Shown piece by piece: positions 15,581 through 23,492 of a DNA stretch of 44,598 nt; position 1 is the first letter of the stretch; each line of letters starts with the position of its first letter. The notes under the pieces are model-generated. The model did no database searches. It was given only the letters and a program-made list of their open reading frames with translations, and was not told where the DNA came from. A program made the translations under genes and the position numbers. Origin of the DNA: Deltaproteobacteria bacterium 13_1_40CM_4_68_19. GTDB lineage: Bacteria > Myxococcota > Myxococcia > Myxococcales > 40CM-4-68-19. The stretch covers positions 1-44,598 of the forward strand of contig MNFJ01000124.1 in the NCBI GenBank assembly GCA_001918155.1, in the 5' to 3' direction.

Positions 15581-16668
15581 TCGAGCAGCACCAGCTCCGA
15601 GCAGAAGCCGGGACCCATCGCCAGCAGCAGGCCGCGGTCGCCGGGACGCGCCTCGCCGGCAGCGAGGAGATCCGAGAGCACGAAGAGCACGGAAGCAGAA
15701 GAAAGGTTCCCGACGTTCTGCAGCGAGTCCCAGCTGCGCTGCATCGCGGAGCGCGGAATCTCCAGCGCCTCCTCGCATGCCTCGAGCACCTTCGGCCCGC
15801 CCGTGTGGCAGATGAAATGAGCGATGTCGCTCCGCTTCAGCTCCTGCGTTGCCAGGAAGGCATCGACGTCCGCGCGAAGCTTTTCCCGGACCAGCTGCGG
15901 GACGGCGGGCGAGAGCACAACCTTGAACCCGGAATCGACCACGTCCCATCCCATGACGCGCTCGCTGTCCGGGTAGAAGACGGAGCGCGTCGCGGCGATG
16001 CGCGGACCGTGGCCGCGCGCCCCGCCATCCAGCACCGCGGCGGCGGCGCCGTCGCCGAACAGCCCGCTGGCGATGATGTTCGGAATGGAGAGGTCCTCGC
16101 GCTGCAGGGTGAGCGAGCAGAGCTCGACGGCCAGCAACACGGCCACCTCGCCCGGGCCGCCGCGAAGGACGTCCGCGACGCGTGAAAGGCCCGCCGCACC
16201 CGCCACACAGCCGAGCCCGAAGATGGGGACGCGCTTCACGTCCGCGCGAAGGCCGAGGCGATCGACGAGCCGCGCGTCGATCGACGGCGTCGCGATGCCG
16301 GTGACGGTGACGAAATAGAGGTGGTCGACCTGCGCGGGCGTCACGTCCGCCGCGAGGAGGGCGCTCCGGACCGCCTCCGCCCCCAGATCGACCGCGGCCT
16401 CCGTCCAAGCGGCGTTGCGAGCGGCAAAGCTCCGCAGCTCGCGATACCGCTCCAGCGGCAGCGCCAGGTGCCGGCCTCCGACGCGCACCGCCCGGTGGAG
16501 TTGCTCCAGGCGCTCCAGGTTGAAATGCTTCTGACCCCACAGCTCACGAAACGCCGCGAGCAGCGTGTCCTGATCGGCGAAGTTCGGCGGCAAGGCCTGC
16601 GCGACCGAGAGGATGCGCGCCGTGGCCGCGCGACTTCCAGAGTCCTGGGCGTGAATCCGCTCGCGCAC
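15574..16668 (-). CDS. Type III polyketide synthase (chalcone/stilbene synthase family)
   Basis: Protein of 364 residues from a GTG at 16668. It has the full catalytic triad: Cys154 in FGLGCVAGAAG, His288 in FICHTGGPK and Asn321 in NVGNLSSAS, with spacing close to that of plant chalcone synthase. GLFGDGAAAAVL and the C-terminal MGPGFCSELVLLEW loop are also typical. The enzyme should extend a fatty acyl starter with malonyl-CoA and cyclise it to an alkylpyrone, alkylresorcinol or related phenolic lipid; which product cannot be told. It is the first gene of a five-gene overlapping operon with methyltransferase, carrier protein, acyl-AMP ligase and flavoenzyme. Confidence 0.93.
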   Translation of the reverse strand: MRERIHAQDSGSRAATARILSVAQALPPNFADQDTLLAAFRELWGQKHFNLERLEQLHRAVRVGGRHLALPLERYRELRSFAARNAAWTEAAVDLGAEAVRSALLAADVTPAQVDHLYFVTVTGIATPSIDARLVDRLGLRADVKRVPIFGLGCVAGAAGLSRVADVLRGGPGEVAVLLAVELCSLTLQREDLSIPNIIASGLFGDGAAAAVLDGGARGHGPRIAATRSVFYPDSERVMGWDVVDSGFKVVLSPAVPQLVREKLRADVDAFLATQELKRSDIAHFICHTGGPKVLEACEEALEIPRSAMQRSWDSLQNVGNLSSASVLFVLSDLLAAGEARPGDRGLLLAMGPGFCSELVLLEW

Positions 16669-16674
16669 GTACGT

Positions 16675-16679
16675 CCTCC
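16675..16679 (-). promoter_or_regulatory. Shine-Dalgarno site fixing the GTG start of the type III PKS
   Basis: GGAGG on the minus strand, 6 nt before the GTG at 16668. No ATG gives a protein of family length in this frame, so this site decides the start. Confidence 0.6.
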
Positions 16680-16780
16680 GCGCACCAGATGGCGCGGTGC
16701 GCAAGGGTAACTCGCCGATCGCCCGATCGCACACGAGACAAGGAATCAGCGACGTCGACGTTGACCGCGACGGCGACGGC

Positions 16781-17224
16781 TTATTCCCACAGCATCTGCT
16801 TGCCGGCCTTCGTGTTGACGACCGCGCGAAGCGCCGCGAGGTCGCTCTCCTCCGGCCGCCACTCGCGCAGGTGCGACAACCGTCGCATCGCGAACCGATG
16901 GCCGGCGGCGACCACCGAAGTCCCGGCATGGGGATGCGCCACGTGCGGCGTCTCGGAGCGCGCCAGCTTGGCGGTCTCGTGCCGGTGGTGCGGATCGACC
17001 CGGCCCTCGTCGTTCACGCGGATCTTCGAGAACCAGACGCGGGCGACCTGCGCCGGCTTCGCGCCGTGCAGCTCGAGCGACATCCCGATGCAGCGGACGA
17101 AGCCGTCCCCGTCGTGGCGGAGCGCGCGTTCGCCGGACAGGAAGCGCTGCATCCATGGATTGGAGATCCGGCGGATCGCTCCCGGGCCCGTGCGCTGGAA
17201 GAACCACAGCGTCCTGCGCGACAT
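16781..17224 (-). CDS. Hypothetical protein
   Basis: Protein of 147 residues from the ATG at 17224, preceded by GGGAGGAAC. It is not recognised. It is basic and Trp/His-rich, begins SRRTLWFFQRTGPGAIRR, contains a DPHHRHE segment, and is predicted soluble with no signal peptide. It lies 112 nt upstream of the type III polyketide synthase on the same strand and 55 nt downstream of the DUF488 gene. Cotranscription with either is possible but not shown. No catalytic motif could be assigned. Confidence 0.6.
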   Translation of the reverse strand: MSRRTLWFFQRTGPGAIRRISNPWMQRFLSGERALRHDGDGFVRCIGMSLELHGAKPAQVARVWFSKIRVNDEGRVDPHHRHETAKLARSETPHVAHPHAGTSVVAAGHRFAMRRLSHLREWRPEESDLAALRAVVNTKAGKQMLWE

Positions 17225-17279
17225 GTTCCTCCCGTAGCACGCGAGCGCGCGGCGCTCGCGAAAAGAGCGCAACCCCTGT

Positions 17280-17654
17280 TCAGCCAGCGACAGCGTTTTC
17301 GATCAGCTCGCGAAGCAGCGAGCGGTGGCAGTGTGCGTCATCCGCGCAGGCGCTGGAGCAGAGCAGCGTGATGGTCTCACCTGCGCGCACCCGCGCAGCG
17401 AGCTCCTCGATGCGCGCGCGCCGTCCCGCGATCTCCGCCAGGAAGCGCTCCCGGTATTCCTCCCACGGGATCGGGGGCCTGTTCTTCCCGTACACGTTCG
17501 CATGCAGCGCACGACTCGGCCCTAGATCCGGGTCCCATTCGTCCCACGTCTCCTCCGATTTGCGCACCCCACGGGGCCGGTAACGGCAGACCAGCAGGCG
17601 CAGGCCGTCTCCCGGCAACCTGCGATCGTTCCAGCGGCGGGTGCGGATCGGCAT
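17280..17654 (-). CDS. DUF488-family protein
   Basis: Protein of 124 residues. It matches the DUF488/YeaO pattern: an N-terminal basic strand (MPIRTRRWND), LLVCRYRPRGVRKSEETWDE, DLGPSRALHA, WEEYRERFLAEI with an acidic/helical stretch, then ITLLCSSACADDAHCHRSLL near the C-terminus. The Cys-containing final segment resembles the usual TLLY..D...NHA region. Function of the family is unknown. It is divergent from the receiver-like protein gene, with 96 bases between the start codons. Confidence 0.82.
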   Translation of the reverse strand: MPIRTRRWNDRRLPGDGLRLLVCRYRPRGVRKSEETWDEWDPDLGPSRALHANVYGKNRPPIPWEEYRERFLAEIAGRRARIEELAARVRAGETITLLCSSACADDAHCHRSLLRELIENAVAG

Positions 17655-17750
17655 TCCGTAGTGTTCTAGAGACCCGCACGCGTTTGCCGCAGCGAATGCA
17701 AATTTCTCAACGGTCGGGGCGTGGGGTAGGGTCGACTCACGAGGAGGAAT

Positions 17751-19811
17751 GTGCCCGCCCCCCGTCTGCTGGTCCTCGCAGATCCGAAGATGCTCCCCGC
17801 GCTCGCCGGCGGGCTCCGCGACGGCGGCAGGTTCGACGTCACCGCGGTGTCGCTCGCCGACGCCGCCGCGGCGCAGGCGGCCGCGGCTGGAACCGATGCC
17901 GTCGCGGTCTTCTATGGCGGTCCGGGGGCACCGCTGGCTGCCACGCTGCAGGCCGTCGCGCCGAAGTTTCGGGAGCGCGGTGGCCGCGTGGTGGCGGTGC
18001 TGCAGCGCGAGCAGGCCGGGCAGCGCGACGAGTGCTTTCGCGCTGGCGCCAGCGACCTTCTCTTCATGCCGACGCCGAAGGACCAGTTCGTCGAGCGGTT
18101 GGCGGCGTCCGTCGCGCTCGCGTTCGGTGCCGGGGATGGCGCTCCCGCGGCCGTCGCGGTGGCGACGCGCAGCGCTCAGACGCGCCTCGACCGCGCCACC
18201 GTGTCGACGGCCGGCATCGAATCGCCTTCGCAGCTTCCGTTGAAGGCTGGCGAGACGGTGCGCCTCTCGTGGGAGACGTTCCAGAGTTGGGGCCTCGTCG
18301 TTCGCGGCGGCCCCTCCGCCCAGATCCGGTTCGCCGGTCTCACCCCGGATGAGGAAGGGAAGATTCGCGAGTGGGTGAAGTCCGGAGCGCAGCAGCAGCC
18401 CGCGGCGGCCCCAGCCTCGCCGCCGCGTCCCGCTGCGCCGTCCCCATCGCCGCAGCGGCCGCCGGCGACGCCGGCGCAGGTCACTCCCGCGCCACAGCGT
18501 TCGACGTCGACGCCGCAGCCGGACTCCACGCCCGTGAGATCGCCGCCGGCTGCGCAACCCTCCATGGGGGCCCGCGCGGCGCCGGTCGCCGGACCGCCGC
18601 CGGGATTCATGGATCGCAAGCCCGCTCGCCCACAGGGACGCGCGGCGTCGGCCGGTCCGGACGTCTCGCCGGCCTCGAGCGCGGGTGCCGCGCGCGCCGC
18701 GCCTGCGCTGTCGCCGACGCCCCCTCAGTCGCCCGGGGCCCGGCCCGCACCGCAGTCATCGAACGGGGACGGCGGGCTTTCGACGCTCTTCGACGCCGAC
18801 GGGGCCACGCCGGCGCCGGCGACCAAGCCACCGTCCCCGGCCAAGCCACCGCCCCCGCCGCCCGGACCTCCCTGGCCGGTGCCGGTGGCCATCGATGTCT
18901 GCAAGACGGCCGCCATGCACCTGCTGCAGGGGAAAAATCCAGGGCGCGACATCCCCACCAACGTCACCGCATCTGCGCGCAAGCTGACGGCATTGCTCAG
19001 CCTGGGCGAGCGCGCCTCGATCGAGAAGAGCGGGATCGATTCGCATTTCGTCCACGCGCTCGGCGCGAGGATCGCGCTCGAGGTAGCGACCGCCGAGGGT
19101 ACGCGGCTCGCCTCGGCGAACGTCAGCCCCACGGTCGACGCCGAGGCGATGGCCAGCTTGACGAAGCTTGCCGATGAAGCCGCCGGCCGCCTGCAGAAAG
19201 AGGCGAACGCGGCCATCGGCAAGGGCGAGGTGGAGAACCTGCAGCTCGTCACGGCGGCCAGCGCGTCGCTGAGCCGCGATCTGCTCAACCTGAAGGAGAC
19301 CGGCGATCGGTTTCGCGGCTTCGGTGCCGCCCCGCGGCTCGGGGCCGGGGCGCTCGATCCCGACGTGGTGCTCCCCGGCCAGCCCTTCCGCCCGAAGCCC
19401 CTTTCGCAGCAACAGACGCTGGCGCCGGTCAAGCCGGAGCTGCGCGATTTCCACGGTCTCGACGAGCGGCCTGGCCGCGCAAAGGGCGTGTTTGCGGTGC
19501 TCCTGGTGGCCGCGTGCGTCGGACTCGCCGTCTATTCCTTCCATTTCGCGATCCCGCAGCACGTGGAGGTCCAGGCCAGCTCGGCAGGACCGGGCGTGCA
19601 GCGCATAGACATCACCGGTCCCGCGGCGGTGGTGACGATCGCGCCGCAATGGTTGACGGCGTCCGAGACGAATCTGCCGAAGCTCGTCCGGGTGCTGCGG
19701 GCGCGGCAGGTGACGAAGGCGGTGTTGATGCTTGCGAACGGGACGGCCGCCGGGATCGTCGACGTCGCTGCCGGCAAGGCGACCGGAATGCCGGTGCCGG
19801 CGCCGAATTAG
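17751..19811 (+). CDS. Degenerate receiver/PilZ-like membrane protein with long Pro-rich linker
   Basis: Protein of 686 residues from a GTG at 17751 behind GAGGAGG. Residues 1-125 have a response-regulator alternation of strands and helices, but the phosphoacceptor site reads DAVAVFYGG, with no Asp at the expected place. Residues about 140-215 resemble the end of a PilZ domain (VSTAGIES, VRLSW, IRFAGLTPDEE) without canonical RxxxR and DxSxxG residues. A Pro/Ala-rich linker (about 215-375) leads to a helical domain (about 380-525), one transmembrane helix (579-601) and a C-terminal domain of about 80 residues outside the membrane. It may be a phosphorylation-independent scaffold or signalling protein (inference). 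A hairpin terminator follows. Confidence 0.75.
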   Translation: MPAPRLLVLADPKMLPALAGGLRDGGRFDVTAVSLADAAAAQAAAAGTDAVAVFYGGPGAPLAATLQAVAPKFRERGGRVVAVLQREQAGQRDECFRAGASDLLFMPTPKDQFVERLAASVALAFGAGDGAPAAVAVATRSAQTRLDRATVSTAGIESPSQLPLKAGETVRLSWETFQSWGLVVRGGPSAQIRFAGLTPDEEGKIREWVKSGAQQQPAAAPASPPRPAAPSPSPQRPPATPAQVTPAPQRSTSTPQPDSTPVRSPPAAQPSMGARAAPVAGPPPGFMDRKPARPQGRAASAGPDVSPASSAGAARAAPALSPTPPQSPGARPAPQSSNGDGGLSTLFDADGATPAPATKPPSPAKPPPPPPGPPWPVPVAIDVCKTAAMHLLQGKNPGRDIPTNVTASARKLTALLSLGERASIEKSGIDSHFVHALGARIALEVATAEGTRLASANVSPTVDAEAMASLTKLADEAAGRLQKEANAAIGKGEVENLQLVTAASASLSRDLLNLKETGDRFRGFGAAPRLGAGALDPDVVLPGQPFRPKPLSQQQTLAPVKPELRDFHGLDERPGRAKGVFAVLLVAACVGLAVYSFHFAIPQHVEVQASSAGPGVQRIDITGPAAVVTIAPQWLTASETNLPKLVRVLRARQVTKAVLMLANGTAAGIVDVAAGKATGMPVPAPN

Positions 19812-19816
19812 CCGCT

Positions 19817-19836
19817 GCCGCACGAAGTGCGGCTTT
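19817..19836 (+). terminator. Probable intrinsic terminator after the receiver-like gene
   Basis: Perfect 7-bp stem GCCGCAC/GTGCGGC with a GAA loop, followed by TTT, beginning 6 nt after the stop codon. The T-run is short. It lies between convergent genes and might also stop the pilin transcript. Confidence 0.55.
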
Positions 19837-19913
19837 GCGGCCACGCTTGAGCGCGAACCCATGCCGGCTAGGTCATGAAATCTGTTCTAGCGGCTGGCGC
19901 CGAAGGGCCGGGC

Positions 19914-20453
19914 CTAGAATTCTGGGACCTCTACGACGTCGTAGGTCCCGCTGCCATGCAGCACTTCCGTATAGAGGTAGTTGCCGCTCAAGCCGGTCGC
20001 GCAGGTGATCGCGTCCGCTCCGAATCCAGGGAACGAGCCGCAGGCCTGCAGCGTCACGTCGTGTACCCTGCCGTCCGCGGCGGTCGCGCCCATCGTGTAC
20101 CAGTAACGCATGCGGATGGCGCCTTCCGGCGGGAATGGGAGATCGGTCCAGCCGCTCGCGTTCGTCACCCAAGGCGCGGACTCCCCTGGACGGATCGCGG
20201 AAGAGGGATTGATCGCGCTGACCGCCGAAGCATCGAGCGTCTGCGGGGTGGAGAAGGTCCCTTGGCTATCGTGCAGGTTCTTGAAGTACAGGCGGAACTT
20301 GCTCATGATGGCCTGCAGCTCGGAGCGGCGGCCCCGCGCCGTGATCCGCTGATATCCCGGGATCGCGATGCTCGAGAGGATCCCGATGAGCGCGACGACG
20401 ATCATCAGCTCGACCATCGTGAAACCGCGTGCCGGCCTGAACCTGCGTCCCAT
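19914..20453 (-). CDS. Type IV prepilin (PilA-like)
   Basis: Protein of 179 residues. A short basic leader (MGRRFRPARG) is followed by the class III prepilin signature FTMVELMIVVALIGI: cleavage is expected after the Gly, with Phe at +1 and Glu at +5. The rest forms the N-terminal helix and a soluble head with two Cys residues (CGSFPGFG and AITC) that could form a disulfide loop. It would be processed by PilD and assembled into a pilus or pseudopilus. No other pil genes are nearby. It begins 59 nt after the dinB stop on the same strand. No clear sigma-54 promoter was found. Confidence 0.9.
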   Translation of the reverse strand: MGRRFRPARGFTMVELMIVVALIGILSSIAIPGYQRITARGRRSELQAIMSKFRLYFKNLHDSQGTFSTPQTLDASAVSAINPSSAIRPGESAPWVTNASGWTDLPFPPEGAIRMRYWYTMGATAADGRVHDVTLQACGSFPGFGADAITCATGLSGNYLYTEVLHGSGTYDVVEVPEF

Positions 20454-20512
20454 GGTGCAATTGTGCGGTGCGAAACGCGCGCCGCGCAACATCCCCGATG
20501 GCCCACCCCGAC

Positions 20513-21667
20513 CTACTTCTTGCGCGCCTGCACCAGGTCGGCCGGCAAGACGGCGTCGGTGCCGAACTTTTCCGCGATCGCGTCGAGGGAGCGGTTCAGC
20601 CGCTCTCGCTTCTTCCTCTCGGCGTCGAACAGCCCCAGCTGGGGCGCGCCTGTGTGCAGGTCTCCGGCGTGCACGCCGGTCAGACGGACGGGGTAAGCTT
20701 CCACCTTACCGAGCAGCCGGACCGCGACGTGAAAGATCTCGGCGGAATCGTCGGTGGGCAGCGGCAGCGTCTCCTGACGAGTCACCACGCGGAAGTCGGC
20801 GTACTTGATCTTCAGATGGACCGAGCGCGCCTGCATGCCCGCCCTGCGCAGGCGGGCCCCCACCCGCAGCGCCTGCTCGTGGATGAACGGGAGCAGCTCT
20901 TCGCCTTCCAGATCGTCGTCGAACGTTTCCTCCGCGCCGATGCTCTTTGCCTCCACGTCCGGTTCAACGGCGCGCGGATCGATCCCGTTCGCCAGATCGT
21001 GCAGCCACGGCCCCATCGATCCGAGCTGCGCCTCCAGGTACGCCGGATCGGCGCGCGCCACGTCGCCCACCTTGCGCAGCCCGAGACGCTGCAGCTGTTC
21101 GTCGGTGCGCGGCCCGACGCCCCACAAGCGCGAAGCAGGCAGCGGGGCGAGGAACTCGCGCACCTGACCGCGCGGCACCTCGAGCAGCCCATCGGGCTTG
21201 CTCAGCTCGGAGGCGATCTTGGCGGCGAACTTCACCTCCGCGATCCCGACGCTGGCGGTGAGCTGCGTGCGCTGGCGGATGCGCGCCTTGATACCTTCGG
21301 CCTGCGCCCGCGGCGTCCCGAGCAGCGCCTGCGAGCGCGTCACGTCGAGGAAGGCTTCGTCGAGGGAGAGGCCCTCCACCTCGGGCGTGAAGGAATGGAA
21401 GATCTCGAAGACCTGATCGCTCACCGCGGAGTACTTCGCGAAGTCGGGCGGAACGACGATCAGCTGCGGGCAGAGCCGCAGCGCACGCGCCATCGGCATC
21501 GCCGAGCGGACGCCGAAGGGACGGGCCTCGTAGCTGGCCGCGCAGACCACGCCCCGCCGCGAGGCGCCTCCCACCGCCACTGCCTTGCCGCGCAGGCGCG
21601 GGTCGTCGCGCTGCTCGACGGACGCGTAGAACGCGTCCATGTCGACGTGCAGGATGGCCCGCTCCAT
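20513..21667 (-). CDS. dinB: DNA polymerase IV (Y-family translesion polymerase)
   Basis: Protein of 384 residues. It has the Y-family palm motifs HVDMDAFYASVEQRDDP at the N-terminus and LSLDEAFLDVT around residue 100, which supply the metal-binding acidic residues. The helix-hairpin-helix segment WGVGPRTDEQLQRLG and a little-finger domain follow. It bypasses damaged bases at low fidelity. The ATG at 21667 is preferred because DinB proteins begin directly before the HVDMDAFYA strand. The C-terminus has QLGLFD, a close match to the beta-clamp-binding consensus. It is divergent from the HDAC-fold gene across a 25-bp gap holding a symmetrical ATAGTA element; no LexA box was recognised. Confidence 0.93.
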   Translation of the reverse strand: MERAILHVDMDAFYASVEQRDDPRLRGKAVAVGGASRRGVVCAASYEARPFGVRSAMPMARALRLCPQLIVVPPDFAKYSAVSDQVFEIFHSFTPEVEGLSLDEAFLDVTRSQALLGTPRAQAEGIKARIRQRTQLTASVGIAEVKFAAKIASELSKPDGLLEVPRGQVREFLAPLPASRLWGVGPRTDEQLQRLGLRKVGDVARADPAYLEAQLGSMGPWLHDLANGIDPRAVEPDVEAKSIGAEETFDDDLEGEELLPFIHEQALRVGARLRRAGMQARSVHLKIKYADFRVVTRQETLPLPTDDSAEIFHVAVRLLGKVEAYPVRLTGVHAGDLHTGAPQLGLFDAERKKRERLNRSLDAIAEKFGTDAVLPADLVQARKK

Positions 21668-21673
21668 CGGCGC

Positions 21674-21686
21674 GGCATAGTATGCC
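21674..21686. promoter_or_regulatory. Symmetric GGCATA-G-TATGCC element between divergent dinB and HDAC genes
   Basis: Perfect 6-bp arms around one base fill half of the 25 bases separating the two start codons. The element contains TACTAT on the minus strand and TAGTAT on the plus strand, each placed where a -10 box would give a nearly leaderless transcript. It could be a shared operator or a bidirectional -10. No -35 box was identified. Confidence 0.4.
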
Positions 21687-21692
21687 CCCCGG

Positions 21693-23438
21693 ATGCTGGC
21701 GAGCATGGAAAACCGTGTGCGCCGCTGGCTCTACGGGCGCGATCTCGCCGTCTGGTATGCGCCCGAGTACCGCTGGCCGCTCAGCGCGCTCGAGGCGCGA
21801 ACCGGGTTCCAGACCCGCCGGGCGGCCTTCGCGCTCTGGTACCTGCTCGAGCGCCGCGCGCTCGGCCGGCGGAATCTCCGTCGACGCCGCCGTGCCGAGT
21901 ATCAGGAGCTGGCCCGCGTCCATACGCCCGAGCTGCTCGATTCCCTGGGGCGGCCGGACACGCTTGCGCGCGTATTCAGCGTCGACCCCTCCGACGTTCC
22001 GGTCGACGAGGTGATGAGCTCGGTGCGCCTGGTCTGCGGCGCCACCATCGCCGCCGCGCGCGAGATGCTCTCCGGCGCGGGCCCGCGAGAGGTCGGCCGG
22101 CGCGCGCTCAATCTTCTCGGCGGATTCCACCACGCGACCCCGGATGTGCCGGGCGGGTTCTGCCCGGTGAACGACGTGGCCATCGCGATCGCCGCGGTGC
22201 GCGCCGAGGGATTTCGCGGGCGCGTGCTGGTGCTCGATCTGGACGCCCATCCGCCCGACGGCACCGCGGCGTGCCTGGCTCGCGATCCGTCGTACTGGAT
22301 CGGATCGATCTCCGGATCGGACTGGGGGGCGATCCCCAACGCCGACGAGACCGTGCTGCCCGAGCGGGCCGGCGACGCGGAATATCTCGCGGCGCTCGAC
22401 GCGCTCCTCGAGCGCATGCCGCACGGGGAGCTGGCGTTCGTGCTCGCGGGAGGCGACGTGCTGGCCGGAGATCCGGTCGGCCAGCTCGGGCTTTCCCTCG
22501 AAGGGTGCCGGGAGCGCGACCTGCGCGTGGCGGACGCATTGGTTCGCGTGCCTTCGGTCTGGCTTCCTGCCGGCGGGTACACGCTCGACGCCTGGAAGGT
22601 GCTGGCCGGGACCGGTCTCGCGCTCGCGCTCAGGAGCCGGTCGCGGATCGCGCGCGACTACGATCCGCTGGTCGCCAGGTTCTCCGCCATCTCGCGCACG
22701 CTCGCTCCCCAGGACCTGGGCGAGGCGACGACGGAGATGGACGGCGTCGCCGAGCAGCTCGGAATCGCCACGCCGCGCCGGCGCCTGCTGCTCGGGTTCT
22801 ATAGCGCCGAGGGCCTGGAACACGCGCTGGAGCGGTACGGCATCCTCGGCGAGCTGCGGCGGATGGGGTACGGCCCGTTCCGCGTCGAGGTGCAGGACGA
22901 GGGAGTGGGGCAGAGCGCGAGGCTCCTCGACGTGCCGGGCGGGCAGGCCTTGATCGAGACCGTGTTCGAGCGCCGCGAGGTCGCCGGCGCGCAGATGCTC
23001 TACGTGCACTGGCTTGCGCTTCGCAACCCTCGCGCCCGGTTCTCGGACGAGCGCCCGCAACTACCCGGCCAGGACGTGCCGGGACTCGGGCTGGCGCGCG
23101 AGATGGCGGAGCTGCTCTCGCGGATGGCGGCGCGCCTTGGCCTGGAAGGGGTCGCGTTCCGGCCCTCGCCCTACCACCTGGCGTTCCGTGGGCGCGAGGT
23201 GATGCGCTTCGTCGACCCGGCGCGGCAGGGCCGCTTCGAGGCGCTGGTCGATCTGCTGAAGGACGTCCCTCTGGTCGACGCGACGCGGGCGGTGGCCGAA
23301 GGCCGCATCCGGCTGAACGGCGCGCCGTACTCCTGGGAGACCGACGAGATGGTGAGATGGCTCGAGCCACGCCCTGACGATCGCGCCGCGATCGACCAGG
23401 CGAAGGAGGCTTCTCACTTCACGATCGCTGGGGTGTAG
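21693..23438 (+). CDS. Histone-deacetylase-fold amidohydrolase with an uncharacterised C-terminal half
   Basis: Protein of 581 residues; an ATG at 21705 would shorten it by four. Residues about 1-320 are a class II/IV-like HDAC domain. It has the charge-relay pair in GGFHHATPD (H146, H147), zinc ligands in LDLDAHPPDG (D184, H186) and AGDPVGQL (D260), and the catalytic Tyr296 in PAGGYTLD. Zn-dependent deacetylation of acetyl-lysine, acetylpolyamine or a small amide is expected. Residues about 345-581 form a second region containing LPGQDVPGLGLAREM and FVDPARQGRFEAL that I do not recognise. The gene starts 25 bp from dinB, transcribed away from it. Confidence 0.85.
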   Translation: MLASMENRVRRWLYGRDLAVWYAPEYRWPLSALEARTGFQTRRAAFALWYLLERRALGRRNLRRRRRAEYQELARVHTPELLDSLGRPDTLARVFSVDPSDVPVDEVMSSVRLVCGATIAAAREMLSGAGPREVGRRALNLLGGFHHATPDVPGGFCPVNDVAIAIAAVRAEGFRGRVLVLDLDAHPPDGTAACLARDPSYWIGSISGSDWGAIPNADETVLPERAGDAEYLAALDALLERMPHGELAFVLAGGDVLAGDPVGQLGLSLEGCRERDLRVADALVRVPSVWLPAGGYTLDAWKVLAGTGLALALRSRSRIARDYDPLVARFSAISRTLAPQDLGEATTEMDGVAEQLGIATPRRRLLLGFYSAEGLEHALERYGILGELRRMGYGPFRVEVQDEGVGQSARLLDVPGGQALIETVFERREVAGAQMLYVHWLALRNPRARFSDERPQLPGQDVPGLGLAREMAELLSRMAARLGLEGVAFRPSPYHLAFRGREVMRFVDPARQGRFEALVDLLKDVPLVDATRAVAEGRIRLNGAPYSWETDEMVRWLEPRPDDRAAIDQAKEASHFTIAGV

Positions 23439-23445
23439 TCGACTG

Positions 23446-23485
23446 GCGTTGACGTCGACGTCGACGATCACGACAACGTCAACGC
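23446..23485. terminator. Long inverted repeat between convergent genes, probable bidirectional terminator
   Basis: Arms GCGTTGACGT (23446-23455) and ACGTCAACGC (23476-23485) are perfect over 10 bp around a 20-nt loop that itself holds CGACGTCG. It lies in the 54-bp gap between the convergent stops at 23438 and 23493. There is no T-tract, so termination is inferred from position and symmetry. Confidence 0.4.
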
Positions 23486-23492
23486 TGGGAGG

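Noticed and set aside
16745-16790. GACGTCGACGTTGAC-type sequence before the PKS gene, similar to the 23446-23485 inverted repeat
   Set aside because: Similarity is limited to simple GAC/GTC repeats common in GC-rich intergenic DNA; no second arm is present.
17683-17702. TTTGC-N10-GCAAA symmetry between DUF488 and the receiver-like gene
   Set aside because: Arms of 5 bp are too short to separate from chance in this gap without comparative data.
20454-20512. Possible sigma-54 promoter for the pilin
   Set aside because: The GG...GC spacing expected for -24/-12 elements is not met.
21668-21692. LexA box controlling dinB
   Set aside because: The symmetric element does not match LexA sites known to me for Proteobacteria or Myxococcota, so SOS control is not claimed.
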